From an uncultured Bacteroidia bacterium (GTDB taxonomy: Bacteria > Bacteroidota > Bacteroidia > Bacteroidales > F082): DNA of 64,000 nt. The position numbers and the translations under genes were made by a program. Below the pieces are notes generated by a model that was not told where the DNA came from, searched no databases, and worked only from the letters and a program-made list of their open reading frames with translations. Where the stretch lies: assembly GCA_902767725.1 (NCBI GenBank), contig CACXIM010000002.1:1-64000 (forward strand), given 5' to 3'. Of this stretch, positions 1-8,700 are shown in pieces. Numbering within the stretch: position 1 is the first letter of the stretch; each line of letters begins with the position of its first letter.

Positions 1-1
1 G

Positions 2-544
2 AACGTAGGGAAAAAGGATACTAAGGCTTTGCGTCAAGCCGAGATGGTTCCTTGTGTCATGTACGGTGCAGGTGAGGAGCAGATTCACTTCGCCACTGCT
101 GAGAAGAACTTCACCAAGATCCTCTTCACCCCTGAGACCTACATCATCGATTTTGAAGTCAATGGCAAGACCTACAAGACCATTCTTCAAGACATTCAGT
201 ATCACCCTGTGACCGACAAGGTGTTGCACGCCGACTTCCTCATCGTTAAGGAAGACAAGCCCATCACCGTCACGCTGCCTATCACCCTCGAAGGTTCGGC
301 TGCCGGTGTCATGCGCGGTGGTAAACCCAAATTGGGTATCAAGAAGGTCAAGGTTTGCGGCCTGATCAAGGACCTGCCGGACTACGTGAAAGTCAACATC
401 AGCAATGTGAACATCAACGAAGCCATCAAGGTGAAGGATCTCGCCATCGAAAACGTGACCCCCATCACCCCTGGCTATACCGTCATCTTCGCCGTCAACG
501 CCGCCCGTGGCGCCGCCGTTGCCGAGGAAGAAACCGAAGAGTAA
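2..544 (+). CDS. rplY: 50S ribosomal protein L25/general stress protein Ctc (5' end outside window)
   Basis: Binds 5S rRNA in the large ribosomal subunit. The reading frame is open from base 2, so the true start lies before the window. The visible part holds the end of the N-terminal 5S-rRNA-binding beta barrel (ALRQAEMVPCVMYG, then YKTILQDIQYHPVTDKVLHADF, a typical L25 stretch) and the whole C-terminal TL5/Ctc domain (VTLPITLEGSAAGVMRGG onwards). It ends in an acidic tail (EEETEE), as usual for long L25/Ctc proteins. An internal TTG at base 29 is in frame but is not the start, because conserved L25 residues precede it. A strong intrinsic terminator follows and pth is next, an order common in Bacteroidota. 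Confidence 0.95.
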   Translation, partial: NVGKKDTKALRQAEMVPCVMYGAGEEQIHFATAEKNFTKILFTPETYIIDFEVNGKTYKTILQDIQYHPVTDKVLHADFLIVKEDKPITVTLPITLEGSAAGVMRGGKPKLGIKKVKVCGLIKDLPDYVKVNISNVNINEAIKVKDLAIENVTPITPGYTVIFAVNAARGAAVAEEETEE

Positions 545-563
545 TCTCTTATTCAACCATACG

Positions 564-593
564 AATAGGCCGTCTTTGGGCGGCCTATTTTTT
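564..593 (+). terminator. Rho-independent terminator after rplY
   Basis: A perfect 9-bp stem (AATAGGCCG / CGGCCTATT) with an 8-nt loop is followed by a T run. It begins 20 nt after the rplY stop codon. The rest of the gap to pth is AT-rich with short ATCAATCAAA-like iterations. Confidence 0.9.
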
Positions 594-730
594 AGTTTTT
601 GGAATTTGCTTCGCAAAGAAATCAATCAAAAATCAATCAAAATATTCAAAGAAATATGTGCTTAAGAAAGATTTTTGAACGATTTCTTGGCCGTAGGCCA
701 ATCCCAAATAAGGAAACCAAAGAAAAAAAC

Positions 731-1294
731 ATGAAATACCTGATTGCCTGTTTGGGAAACATCGGTGCCGAGTACGACAACACACGCCACAACATTGGCT
801 TCAAAGTCGCCGACCGCTTGGCGAAGGACTTGGAGTGCTCGTTCACTACAGGTCATCTGGCCCAGACAGCGGAAGTGAAATACCGTGGCAAGAACCTGCT
901 GATCATCAAGCCGACGACCTACATGAACCTCAGCGGCAAGGCAGTGAAATATTGGCTACAGCAGGAGAAGATTCCGATGGAGAACCTCTTGGTTGTCAAC
1001 GATGACATCGCGCTGCCTTTGGGGACGTTGCGCCTGCGCAAACAAGGTGCCGACGGCGGCCACAACGGCCTAACCGACATCATCGAGAAGTTGGGTACCA
1101 ACGTCTTCTGCCGCCTGCGTTTCGGCTTGGGCGACGACTTCCCGCGCGGCCGTCAAGTGGACTTTGTGCTGGGCCAATGGAAGGCTTCGGAAGAGCCTAT
1201 CGTCGACCAAAAATGTGACGAAGCCGTCGAAATCATCAAGAGCTTCGTTGTTCAAGGGCCGGATCGGACAATGAATCAATACAATAAGAAGTGA
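731..1294 (+). CDS. pth: Peptidyl-tRNA hydrolase
   Basis: Releases tRNA from peptidyl-tRNAs that drop off the ribosome; cytoplasmic and normally essential. The 187-residue protein has the usual Pth length. It opens with MKYLIACLGNIGAEYDNTRH, which carries the family's substrate-binding Asn and catalytic His. It also has the TTYMNLSGKAV segment and the VVNDDIALPLGTLRLR block with the conserved Asp, followed by GADGGHNGL. The ATG at 731 was chosen because the family N-terminus starts there; the frame is open further upstream, but that part is AT-rich and unlike Pth. Confidence 0.97.
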   Translation: MKYLIACLGNIGAEYDNTRHNIGFKVADRLAKDLECSFTTGHLAQTAEVKYRGKNLLIIKPTTYMNLSGKAVKYWLQQEKIPMENLLVVNDDIALPLGTLRLRKQGADGGHNGLTDIIEKLGTNVFCRLRFGLGDDFPRGRQVDFVLGQWKASEEPIVDQKCDEAVEIIKSFVVQGPDRTMNQYNKK

Positions 1295-1302
1295 TGACTT
1301 TT

Positions 1303-1394
1303 CGTCATTGCGAGGAGGTACGACGAAGCAATCTAGAGATACAACTATCTATAAAGTTTATCCTCTAGATTGCTTCGCTTTGCTCGCAATGACG
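1303..1394. repeat. Interspersed inverted repeat (CGTCATTGCGAGG / GAAGCAATCTAGA family)
   Basis: Two arms of about 33-36 bp (1303-1338 and 1362-1394) are near-perfect reverse complements around a 23-bp centre. The element fills the gap between two convergent genes, so its transcript could act as a bidirectional terminator-like hairpin. Single-arm relatives occur twice at 14355-14526. Confidence 0.85.
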
Positions 1395-2564
1395 TTATGA
1401 TTCCGCTTCCCTCGCCTTCTTTTCCTTTAAGGATCCTTCAAAAATATCAAACCTTACGAAGCGGCATTCCAAGGGGCCGTTCCAGACGGGTATCTTGGCC
1501 GTAGGCTTCAAGCCTACATGGCGCAAAGCCACGGCGTCGTCGGTGATGAGCCAGCACTGGAAGCCCTGGAAGTTGTGCTTCAAGGTGTGGCCGATTTCCT
1601 CATATAGGTTGTCGATGTCGTCTTCTTCCAAGCGGTCGCCGTAAGGCGGGTTAATGACCAAAATGCCACCGCCTTCGGGTGGGGTGAGGTCGTGCATGTC
1701 CTTCTTCATCAGGTGGATATCGCGTTGCAGATGGGCGTAGTTGATGTTGCCCTCGGCGATGGCCACTGCCTTGGGCGAGCGGTCGGAGGCCCATATCTCG
1801 TATTCGAAATCGCAAATCTTGTCATCGGCTTCCTGACGGATGCGCTGCCACAATTCGGCATCGTAGTCGTCCCATTTCATGAAGCCCCATTGCTTGCGGT
1901 AGTAGCCCGGCGGGATCTTCATGGCATACATGGCCGCTTCGATAGGCAGGGTGCCTGAGCCGCACATGCAGTCGAGGAAGTTGCAGTCGGCCTTCCAGCC
2001 CGTGAGTTGGATGAGACCTGCCGCCAACACTTCATTCATCGGGGCCTTATCGACCTGCTTGCGGTAACCGCGATGGTGCAAGGATTCTCCCGAGCTGTCG
2101 AAGAGCAGGGTTACCTTGTCCTCGCGGATGTGCAGGCTGATGCGCAGGTCGGGGTTCAAGGTGTTGATGTTTGGGCGGATGCCGTAGACGTCACGGAAGA
2201 GGTCGACAATGGCGTCTTTCACCGTCAAGGCGGCATACTGCGAATGGGTGAAAAAACGCCCGCTCGTCACGGCATCGACACAGAAAGTCTGGTCGGTGCG
2301 GAGCAACTCACACCAATTGATTTCCTTCACCTTTTTATATAGTTCATCGGGGTTCTTGGCGAAGAAATTCTTGAAGGGTTTCAGCACCTTAAGGGCCGTA
2401 CGCACCTCATAATTAATGCGATACATCAGCTCCTTGTTGCCTTCGCAAATGACGGCACGGTGCATGGGGCGCACGTTCTTCGCCCCAAGGGCCTTGATCT
2501 CGGCGGCTAGCACGTCCTCGAGTCCGGCGGCCGTCTTGGTGATGAGTTGGTAGTTGTCTTCCAT
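1395..2564 (-). CDS. THUMP-domain class I SAM-dependent RNA methyltransferase (RlmL/YpsC-like)
   Basis: Predicted to methylate a guanine N2 in 23S rRNA, by analogy with the RlmL N-terminal half. The 389-residue protein has an N-terminal THUMP region (about 1-160: [37 protein letters not shown]). The methyltransferase domain follows, with SAM motif [17 protein letters not shown], acidic loop [10 protein letters not shown] and catalytic motif [10 protein letters not shown]. This is the length of stand-alone Bacteroidota and Firmicutes members, not the fused enterobacterial RlmKL. It is divergent from gltX across a shared palindromic promoter region. The exact modified base is inferred from the family. 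Confidence 0.9.
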   Translation of the reverse strand: MEDNYQLITKTAAGLEDVLAAEIKALGAKNVRPMHRAVICEGNKELMYRINYEVRTALKVLKPFKNFFAKNPDELYKKVKEINWCELLRTDQTFCVDAVTSGRFFTHSQYAALTVKDAIVDLFRDVYGIRPNINTLNPDLRISLHIREDKVTLLFDSSGESLHHRGYRKQVDKAPMNEVLAAGLIQLTGWKADCNFLDCMCGSGTLPIEAAMYAMKIPPGYYRKQWGFMKWDDYDAELWQRIRQEADDKICDFEYEIWASDRSPKAVAIAEGNINYAHLQRDIHLMKKDMHDLTPPEGGGILVINPPYGDRLEEDDIDNLYEEIGHTLKHNFQGFQCWLITDDAVALRHVGLKPTAKIPVWNGPLECRFVRFDIFEGSLKEKKAREAES

Positions 2565-2580
2565 TGGGTCAATTTTTGTG

Positions 2581-2588
2581 CAAAAATA
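2581..2588 (-). promoter_or_regulatory. Bacteroidota -7 box (TATTTTTG) for the THUMP methyltransferase
   Basis: On the minus strand TATTTTTG matches TAnnTTTG and lies 17 nt before the ATG at 2564, implying a very short leader. No clear -33 TTG was seen. Confidence 0.55.
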
Positions 2589-2597
2589 GGGATTTTG

Positions 2598-2690
2598 TTT
2601 AATTGTTTATTGTTGAATTGTTTAATTGTTGAAAAGATGCCTTTGCTGTCAACAATTAAACGAATAAACAGTTCAACAATTCAACAAATT
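2598..2690. repeat. Imperfect palindrome of 7-8 bp TTGTTTAA-like units between divergent genes
   Basis: Arms GTTTAATTGTTGA (2620-2632) and TCAACAATTAAAC (2649-2661) are exact reverse complements, and the similarity continues outward imperfectly. The arms are themselves built from short iterated AATTGTT units. The element lies between the two divergent -7 boxes. Confidence 0.7.
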
Positions 2691-2693
2691 ATG

Positions 2694-2701
2694 TACTTTT
2701 G
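2694..2701 (+). promoter_or_regulatory. Bacteroidota -7 box (TACTTTTG) for gltX
   Basis: TACTTTTG fits TAnnTTTG and lies 22 nt before the gltX ATG. No good TTG element is visible at the expected -33 distance. Confidence 0.6.
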
Positions 2702-2723
2702 CGGCCACAATAAGCAATCCATC

Positions 2724-3899
2724 ATGAAAGAAGTCAGAGTAAGATTTGCCCCCAGCCCGACGGGCCCTTTGCACATCGGGGGCGTGCGTACAGCATTATA
2801 TAATTATTTGTTTGCCAAAAAGAACGGCGGTAAAATGATTCTTCGTATCGAGGACACCGACCAAACCCGCTTTGTGCCGGGTGCCGAGCAATATATCGTG
2901 GAGTCTTTGGACTGGTGCGGCATCAAGTTCGACGAGAGTGACTACGTGGGTGGTGAGTTCGGTCCCTACAAGCAGAGCAACCGCAAACACCTTTATAAGC
3001 AATACAGCGACGAGCTGCTGGCTAAAGGCTGCGCCTACATCGCCTTCGACACCGCCGAGGAGCTGGACAAATACCGTAAGGAGGCCGAAGCCAACAAGCA
3101 GACTTTCATCTACAACTGTCAGAGCCGCAAACACCTGCGCAACAGCCTGACGATGAGCAAAGAAGAGGTCGACAAGCTGATGGCCGACGGTACGCCTTAC
3201 ACGGTGCGTTTCATGATTCCCGAGGACCGCGAGATTGTCATGCACGACCTCATCCGTGGTGAGGTGAAGGTGCAGACCAACACCCTCGACGATAAGGTCT
3301 TGTTCAAGAGCGACGGCATGCCGACCTACCACCTTGCCAATATCGTTGATGACCACCTGATGCAGATCAGCCACGTCATCCGTGGCGAGGAATGGCTGCC
3401 TTCGATGCCGCTCCATGTCATGCTCTATGAGGCCTTCGGTTGGGAGGCACCGCAGTTTGCCCACCTGCCCCTGTTGCTCAAACCCGACGGCAATGGCAAA
3501 CTCAGCAAACGCGACGGCGACCGCCTTGGTTTCCCTGTATTTCCGATGTATTGGGTCGATCCGAAGACGGGCGACACGGCCATGGGTTACAAGCAGTCGG
3601 GCTACTACCCCGAGGCCTTCATCAACATGTTGGCTTTGTTGGGTTGGAACCCCGGTACCGAGCAGGAGATCTTCACCATGGACGAGCTCATCCAGGCTTT
3701 CTCGCTCGAGCGTTGCAGCAAGAGCGGCGCCAAGTTCAACGTGGAGAAGACCAAGTGGTTCAACCACGAGTGGCTCATGCGCAAGTCTAACGAGGAAGTC
3801 GGCAAGGACTACCAGGCTTGGCTGAAGGCAGAAAAGGGCATCGATGCCCCGCTCGATTTTGCTGTGAAAGTCGCTGGCTTGGTGAAAGATCTTCTTTGA
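2724..3899 (+). CDS. gltX: Glutamyl-tRNA synthetase, N-terminal part (gene interrupted)
   Basis: Charges tRNA-Glu with glutamate and is normally essential. The ATG at 2724 starts the family N-terminus with the class I HIGH-type motif ([11 protein letters not shown]). The KMSKS-type motif appears as KLSKR. The catalytic and stem-contact domains look intact, including [10 protein letters not shown] and the LGWNPG region. The frame stops at a TGA (3897-3899) right after VAGLVKDLL. The missing C-terminus continues in the +1 frame (see next entry). Compared with remembered Bacteroidales GltX proteins, roughly a dozen residues between LVK(E/D)R and FFFEAP are absent. A small out-of-frame deletion, in the cell or in the assembly, is the simplest reading. 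Confidence 0.85.
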   Translation: MKEVRVRFAPSPTGPLHIGGVRTALYNYLFAKKNGGKMILRIEDTDQTRFVPGAEQYIVESLDWCGIKFDESDYVGGEFGPYKQSNRKHLYKQYSDELLAKGCAYIAFDTAEELDKYRKEAEANKQTFIYNCQSRKHLRNSLTMSKEEVDKLMADGTPYTVRFMIPEDREIVMHDLIRGEVKVQTNTLDDKVLFKSDGMPTYHLANIVDDHLMQISHVIRGEEWLPSMPLHVMLYEAFGWEAPQFAHLPLLLKPDGNGKLSKRDGDRLGFPVFPMYWVDPKTGDTAMGYKQSGYYPEAFINMLALLGWNPGTEQEIFTMDELIQAFSLERCSKSGAKFNVEKTKWFNHEWLMRKSNEEVGKDYQAWLKAEKGIDAPLDFAVKVAGLVKDLL

Positions 3900-3927
3900 A
3901 GCTCCCACCGAATACGACCCTGTCACG

Positions 3928-4200
3928 GTGAAGAAACGTTGGAAAGAAAACTCAGCCGAGACCATGCTCAAGGTGAAGGAAGTCATCAAGGGCATCGAGC
4001 CGTTCAGTTTGGCCAACATCGACGAGACCTTGAACAACTGGGTTACTTCCAACGAGCTGAACATGGGTCTCGTGATGAACGGCCTCCGCTTGATGGTGGT
4101 GGGCGCTGGCAAGGGCCCTCACATCGGCGAGATCCTTGAGCTTCTGGGCAAGGAAGAGACCCTCAAGCGCATCGACGCCGGCGTGAAGGCCTTGGGATAA
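3928..4200 (+). pseudogene. gltX: Glutamyl-tRNA synthetase, C-terminal anticodon-binding part (out of frame)
   Basis: The +1 frame is open from about 3889 and reads [17 protein letters not shown], then WVTSNELNMGLVMNGLRL, MVVGAGKGPHIGEILELLG and KEETLKRIDAGVKALG. This is the standard end of GltX, the anticodon-binding domain. A GTG at 3928 is the only plausible internal start, but the fragment makes sense only as the tail of the upstream frame. The next gene begins 12 nt after the stop. If the break is real, the cell needs another Glu-tRNA route; if it is an assembly error, 2724-4200 is one gene. Confidence 0.85.
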
Positions 4201-4211
4201 GTCACAAATCG

Positions 4212-6446
4212 ATGAAAAAGGGACTAAAAATAACGCTAATTGTCTTTGGAGTAATCGTAGTGTTACTCCTTTTGGTGCTTGTTTTTGCGGGTCCCATAGC
4301 GAAGTGGTATGTCGAAAAGCACGACAAGGAACTGATAGGTCGCGAGTTGACCATAGGGAAGCTTTGGGTCAACGTGTTTTCGGGGACGGCGAAAATCGAT
4401 GATTTGACGCTGTATGAAGACGATGGCGCTACGCCCTTCGTGAGTTTCGACCATTTTGATACCAACATCAAATTGCGGGATTTGTTGGATAACCGTCTGT
4501 GGGTGAATCACGCCCTGCTTTCGGGCCTGAAGGTCTATATTCAGCAGAACCGCACCTGGTTCAACTTCGACAGCATGGTGCAGCACTTCGCCTCCGACGA
4601 GCCCAAGGAACCCTCCGAGCCTTCCAATTTCGGTTTGATTTTCAACGACATCACGATTGATAAGAGTTTTTTGCGCTATACCGACTTGGACATTGGCAGC
4701 GAGTTTAACCTGCGCGACATTGCCATTCACGTTCCCTATATCGACTTGTCGGACATGAAGACCACTGTCGGCCTTGACCTCATTCTGGCTGACAGTGCCA
4801 CTTTGCATACCGACCTGCGACTGTCGGAGAATGCGGAAGAGTATTTCGTGAATTTGAAAGTGAATGATTTGGGCATCGACATCATCGAGCCTTATCTGCA
4901 ACAGACGCTTGCGGTCGACTCGTTGCAAGGTCAGCTTTCCTTGGACCTTTCTGCCGAAGGACGCACTGAGCATATCCTTGACTTTGACATGACGGGCGAC
5001 ATCGTGTTGAGCGATTTGTCATTATGCGACGATGGCGGCTACAGGTTGGGTCACATCGACTCCATCTGGACCGATATTGGACGTTTCAACTTGAACCAGA
5101 ACGTGTTGGATCTGGATAGGTTGAAGATCTCCGGTGTCAGGACGGCCTATATCGTCAATGCGGATAGTACTACAAACTTCGACCTTTTCCTCGGTCATGT
5201 GTATCATCGTGATACCACGGTCTTCGAGAAAGTCATCGACACAGTGGCATCGGCCATCGAGGAGGTGCAGGATCGCAAGACGCTCGTCATAGGCATCAAG
5301 GATCTTCGAGTCGACAAGATCAACCTTGAATACCAAGACCACACCTTGCCGGATCCTTTCATCTATGAAATCACGGACATCCGCATCACATCGAATAATT
5401 TCACACTGACGGGCGATAACGCTGTCCATTTGGATGCCTTGCTCAATAATGTGGGAAAGCTCAGAATGCAATGGCAGGGCGACGTGCATGGGTTGGAAAA
5501 CCACGACCTCACCCTGATGCTGAGCAATGTGAAACTGACGGATTTCTCGCCTTACGTTCAGCAGCTGTTCGGCTTTCCGCTTGAAGACGGCACACTCTCC
5601 TTCCGTAGCCAAAACAAGATTGTCAACGGCAACCTTGAGGGCATCAACAAGTTGCAGCTGGCTTCACCCACGGTGGGAAAGAAGATGAGGCATTTAGAGC
5701 CTCAATATCCCAAGATTCCGTTGAGGCTGGGCATCTACCTGCTCACTGACAAAGACCGCAACGTCAGCATCGACCTGCCTATCTCGGGTAACCTCAACGA
5801 CCCGCAGTTCTCTTACGGCAAGGCCCTATTGAAGGTGCTTGGCAACCTGTTGGTCAAGGTGGCGACCACGCCTTTCCGACTCTTTTCTGACGATGACGTC
5901 CAATATGTGCCTTTCGACCTGCTCCATCCCGATTTCAATGCCGACGAATACACGATGCTTGACGACGTGGCCTCCACCATCAGCCTCCACCCCGACCTGT
6001 CCGTTGAATTTGAACAGTGTGTGAACTATGAGGAGACTCTTCAACGCCTGTGCAACTTGCAGTTGCAGCGCGACTATTACATCTCGCAGCATCCCGAGGT
6101 CGATTCCACGGGCATCGATTTTCTTACCAACGAAGCCATTCAAGCCATCAAGTTGAACGACAAAGGATTGTGTGACTATGCCGTGCAGTTTTCGGAGCGC
6201 GAGAAGCTGTCGTCGAAGCGCGACGTCGCCTCGGTGGCCTATGCCGTGTATCACGAAAAGTCGAAGGCCATCATCGCAAGGTTGATGGATAGGCGAAATG
6301 CCTTGCTTACCAATTACCTGCTGAATACCAAAGGATTGAACAACAATCAGATTTCGGTGACGAAAATGGACGAGGCGTTATGGGAGACCTTTAACAAAGC
6401 CTCGCGCTATGAAGTGCGGTTGCTCAACGACGAGGAAGCGGATTAG
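4212..6446 (+). CDS. AsmA/DUF748-like envelope protein
   Basis: The 744-residue protein starts with one N-terminal membrane anchor (KITLIVFGVIVVLLLLVLVF). The long, predicted beta-rich periplasmic part carries features typical of DUF748/AsmA proteins: RELTIGKLWVNVFSGTAKIDD near the start, and DVHGLENHDLTLMLSNVKLTD and LPISGNLNDPQFSYG in the distal part. AsmA-like proteins are thought to bridge inner and outer membranes and move lipids. That role is inferred from the family. It ends in a 4-bp convergent overlap with the M28 peptidase gene. Confidence 0.75.
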   Translation: MKKGLKITLIVFGVIVVLLLLVLVFAGPIAKWYVEKHDKELIGRELTIGKLWVNVFSGTAKIDDLTLYEDDGATPFVSFDHFDTNIKLRDLLDNRLWVNHALLSGLKVYIQQNRTWFNFDSMVQHFASDEPKEPSEPSNFGLIFNDITIDKSFLRYTDLDIGSEFNLRDIAIHVPYIDLSDMKTTVGLDLILADSATLHTDLRLSENAEEYFVNLKVNDLGIDIIEPYLQQTLAVDSLQGQLSLDLSAEGRTEHILDFDMTGDIVLSDLSLCDDGGYRLGHIDSIWTDIGRFNLNQNVLDLDRLKISGVRTAYIVNADSTTNFDLFLGHVYHRDTTVFEKVIDTVASAIEEVQDRKTLVIGIKDLRVDKINLEYQDHTLPDPFIYEITDIRITSNNFTLTGDNAVHLDALLNNVGKLRMQWQGDVHGLENHDLTLMLSNVKLTDFSPYVQQLFGFPLEDGTLSFRSQNKIVNGNLEGINKLQLASPTVGKKMRHLEPQYPKIPLRLGIYLLTDKDRNVSIDLPISGNLNDPQFSYGKALLKVLGNLLVKVATTPFRLFSDDDVQYVPFDLLHPDFNADEYTMLDDVASTISLHPDLSVEFEQCVNYEETLQRLCNLQLQRDYYISQHPEVDSTGIDFLTNEAIQAIKLNDKGLCDYAVQFSEREKLSSKRDVASVAYAVYHEKSKAIIARLMDRRNALLTNYLLNTKGLNNNQISVTKMDEALWETFNKASRYEVRLLNDEEAD

Positions 6447-7666
6447 TTGATAATCAACCGCTTGTTCACCAATCCTTTTTCAGTTTTGATTTTGAGCACA
6501 TAGACCTCTGCTGCCAACCCACTTGTGTTGAGTTGGTATTGGCTCGTCTTGTTTAAGTCCAAGGTTTCGATTTGTTGTCCCAATAGATTGTAGACGCTGA
6601 CATTCAATATGTTGTCATCAGCAAGGAGGGTCACTTCGCCTTGAGCAGGATTAGGGAACATGGCCACGTTAAGGGTTTCATTTTCAGTGATGCCGTCATG
6701 GTTGGGACCCGCCAAAGTGGCTACCAAACCGAGATTGAGTTCAGTAAAACGTTTCGACTGGTCTAAGTTGTTGACACTCAGTCCCAAGATATCTTGTCTG
6801 GAGTGGATGAAGGGCGAGCTGGCATGCACGTCTTCAAAAGGATGCACGGCAGGGTAGCCGTTACGGTTAAAGGAGGAGTAGTCACTGTCGCCCCAAGCCA
6901 ACCAGGCCTGTCGGATGGGCATCTCTGGGAAGTAGACATGGCTGAAGTTGAAGACATACCTGCCGATGAGTGAGTCACGTGTGGTGAACATCAGATGGAC
7001 GTGGATGTCGGTGCCTTCTTCGAGGTAGCCTGTCATGTCGAGGTTGAAATAGCCGACGATGTCCATGAGTTGCTCAGCACAGTCGGCAGCGTATGCTGCA
7101 CTGCCCTTGAGCCCTATTTCCTCGGCGTTCCAGTTGCCATAGATGATGGTACGGTCAAAGGTGTAGTTGCTTAGTATTCTGGCAGTTTCGAGGATGCCAG
7201 CCACGCCTGAGGCGTTGTCGTCGGCACCTGGCGAGCGGATGGTGTCGGGGTCGGTGCCATCGTCATTCCACGAGTCGTAATGTGCCCCACAGATGACAAA
7301 TTCTTCAGGATAGCGAGTGCCCCATTGCACGGCAAGCACGTTGTCGGCGGTCTCTTCTGGAAATCCTTCCTTGTGGACTTTGAAGTCGTGCAGCATCACC
7401 GTGTCCACACCAAACTGCTCGTAACGACTTGTCAACCAGTCTTGTACTTCCCAAATATACCGGCTGTCGAATCGGCGGTTATGGTAAGAGCAGAGGTGTT
7501 CGATATTAGCCTTGATACTGTCGAGGGAGACCGGGTCCATCATGGCACGGATTTCGGGATTCACTTCAGTGATGACGGGATAGTCGTGCTCAAAGAGATG
7601 CTGCACCTGCGCGGAGGCAGTGAGTCCTGCTAATAGCAATAATGCGATGAGTATTCGTTTTTTCAT
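6443..7666 (-). CDS. Secreted M28-family zinc peptidase with T9SS type A sorting domain
   Basis: A signal peptide (MKKRILIALLLLAGLTASAQ) is followed by an M28 aminopeptidase domain. Its two-zinc ligand set is visible: GAHYDSW, SPGADDNASG, NAEEIGLKGS, FNLDMTGY and the late His in HSRQD. The last ~75 residues (NVAMFPNPAQGEVTLL ... VNKRLIIN) form a type A sorting domain, so the protein is probably exported by the type IX secretion system and anchored or released at the cell surface. The C-terminal stop overlaps the convergent DUF748 gene by 4 bp. The likely role is peptide degradation outside the cell. Confidence 0.92.
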   Translation of the reverse strand: MKKRILIALLLLAGLTASAQVQHLFEHDYPVITEVNPEIRAMMDPVSLDSIKANIEHLCSYHNRRFDSRYIWEVQDWLTSRYEQFGVDTVMLHDFKVHKEGFPEETADNVLAVQWGTRYPEEFVICGAHYDSWNDDGTDPDTIRSPGADDNASGVAGILETARILSNYTFDRTIIYGNWNAEEIGLKGSAAYAADCAEQLMDIVGYFNLDMTGYLEEGTDIHVHLMFTTRDSLIGRYVFNFSHVYFPEMPIRQAWLAWGDSDYSSFNRNGYPAVHPFEDVHASSPFIHSRQDILGLSVNNLDQSKRFTELNLGLVATLAGPNHDGITENETLNVAMFPNPAQGEVTLLADDNILNVSVYNLLGQQIETLDLNKTSQYQLNTSGLAAEVYVLKIKTEKGLVNKRLIIN

Positions 7667-7702
7667 ATTGTTTTGTTTTGTTTCTGGCTATTGGCAAGAT
7701 CC

Positions 7703-7753
7703 CCTCCTCTTTAGGAGATTGCGGGTCTGCGCCCGCAATGAGGCTGTGAGGAG
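7703..7753. repeat. Interspersed palindromic repeat (CTTTAGGAGATTGCGG family)
   Basis: CTCTTTAGGAGATTGCGGG is followed within 10 bases by CCCGCAATGAGG, giving a hairpin. Close relatives lie inside the PIG-L gene (23102-23143) and at 61363-61411. The rest of the gap to tsaB has short GGCCAGTAGCCAGAGGCC-like inverted iterations. Confidence 0.75.
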
Positions 7754-7792
7754 TGGATCAGCCAGTGGCTAGAGGCCAGTAGCCAGAGGCCA

Positions 7793-8488
7793 TTAAAGTC
7801 CTTTCACATGCGGCTTGCCCGCAATGAAATCCTTCAGATAGAACGGCTCGAAATACGCCACATCGACAAACCGCTGTTGCTGCAAGGCCCGTTCCGCCAA
7901 GACTTTCATATAAGCCGCCGAGGGTTTAAAGCCGTCGATGATATTGATATTCGGTTGGTTTTCAAAGAGTTTGCTTAGCTTTGGTGCACCATCGCCGAAG
8001 AGCCAAAGCCGATGGTCTTTTCTCAAGTCCTCAAACGAATGCTCGTCGATGACCAAGGCGGCTGTGTCGTTGATTTTGTTCAAGTCGGCATCGAAGATAG
8101 AGGCATACACCTCCATGCGGCGCGCATCGATCATGGGGACGAGCAAGTCGTCGGGACCGATTTGGCTGGCCAACTTCTCTTTCATGCCGTAGGCCATGGC
8201 TTCGAGTGTGTCGATAGCCATCAGTGGGAGGTCGGCGGCATAGCAGATGCCTTTCGCCGTGCTCACACCAATGCGCAGACCCGTATAGGAGCCCGGACCT
8301 TGGCTCACCGCCACGGCATCCAACTGCGGATAGTCGATTTTGGCCTCCTCCATTACTTCGCGGATGAAATTGGTAATCTTTTCAGAATGAGCATTTTGTC
8401 CCTCTGTCTCACGCATGGCCAAGGTGCAACAGGCCGAGTTGAGTGCCACCGAACAAACCGGTGTGGCCGTTTCCAAACAAAGTATCAT
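7793..8488 (-). CDS. tsaB: tRNA threonylcarbamoyladenosine biosynthesis protein TsaB
   Basis: Non-catalytic partner of TsaD in the complex that makes t6A at position 37 of ANN-decoding tRNAs. The 231-residue protein has the TsaB/YeaZ signature: N-terminal ILCLETATPVCSVAL, the NAHSEKIT segment and GPGSYTGLRIGVSTAKG. The ATG at 8488 lies 20 nt downstream of a TATTTTTG box on the minus strand. The gene is divergent from the DNA methyltransferase. Confidence 0.95.
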   Translation of the reverse strand: MILCLETATPVCSVALNSACCTLAMRETEGQNAHSEKITNFIREVMEEAKIDYPQLDAVAVSQGPGSYTGLRIGVSTAKGICYAADLPLMAIDTLEAMAYGMKEKLASQIGPDDLLVPMIDARRMEVYASIFDADLNKINDTAALVIDEHSFEDLRKDHRLWLFGDGAPKLSKLFENQPNINIIDGFKPSAAYMKVLAERALQQQRFVDVAYFEPFYLKDFIAGKPHVKGL

Positions 8489-8508
8489 TTTCTTCGGTTT
8501 TTATGAGG

Positions 8509-8516
8509 CAAAAATA
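8509..8516 (-). promoter_or_regulatory. Bacteroidota -7 box (TATTTTTG) for tsaB
   Basis: The minus-strand TATTTTTG lies 20 nt before the tsaB start. It is the same sequence and spacing type as the box before the THUMP methyltransferase. Confidence 0.55.
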
Positions 8517-8578
8517 GACAAAAAACGCATGTAAATTGGTCCTTTTTGTTCTTTTATAAATATTTATTATTAAATATG

Positions 8579-8607
8579 TTGTGAAACCGCAGAAAACCTT
8601 ATCTTTG
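8579..8607 (+). promoter_or_regulatory. Bacteroidota promoter (TTG - 18 nt - TATCTTTG)
   Basis: TTG at 8579-8581 and TATCTTTG at 8600-8607 are separated by 18 nt, a good match to the Bacteroidota -33/-7 consensus. It drives the DNA methyltransferase gene with a leader of about 85-90 nt. Confidence 0.75.
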
Positions 8608-8700
8608 CAACATTAATATGCCTAAATGGGCCTTTTTATATATGGTTGAATTAGAGTTCATTAAGTAATCTTAATGGGACTTAGGAGGCGAAGCTGTATC

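Noticed and set aside
3894..3900. Programmed +1 frameshift as the full explanation for gltX
   Set aside because: CTTTGA fits, but there is no strong upstream stimulatory element, and family residues seem to be missing, so it was kept only as an alternative.
2796..4112. Long minus-strand open frame opposite gltX
   Set aside because: It is antisense to strongly recognisable GltX motifs and has no recognisable domain; a by-product of codon bias. Similar long antisense frames opposite galE, tviB, ugd and the DUF4954 gene were dropped for the same reason.
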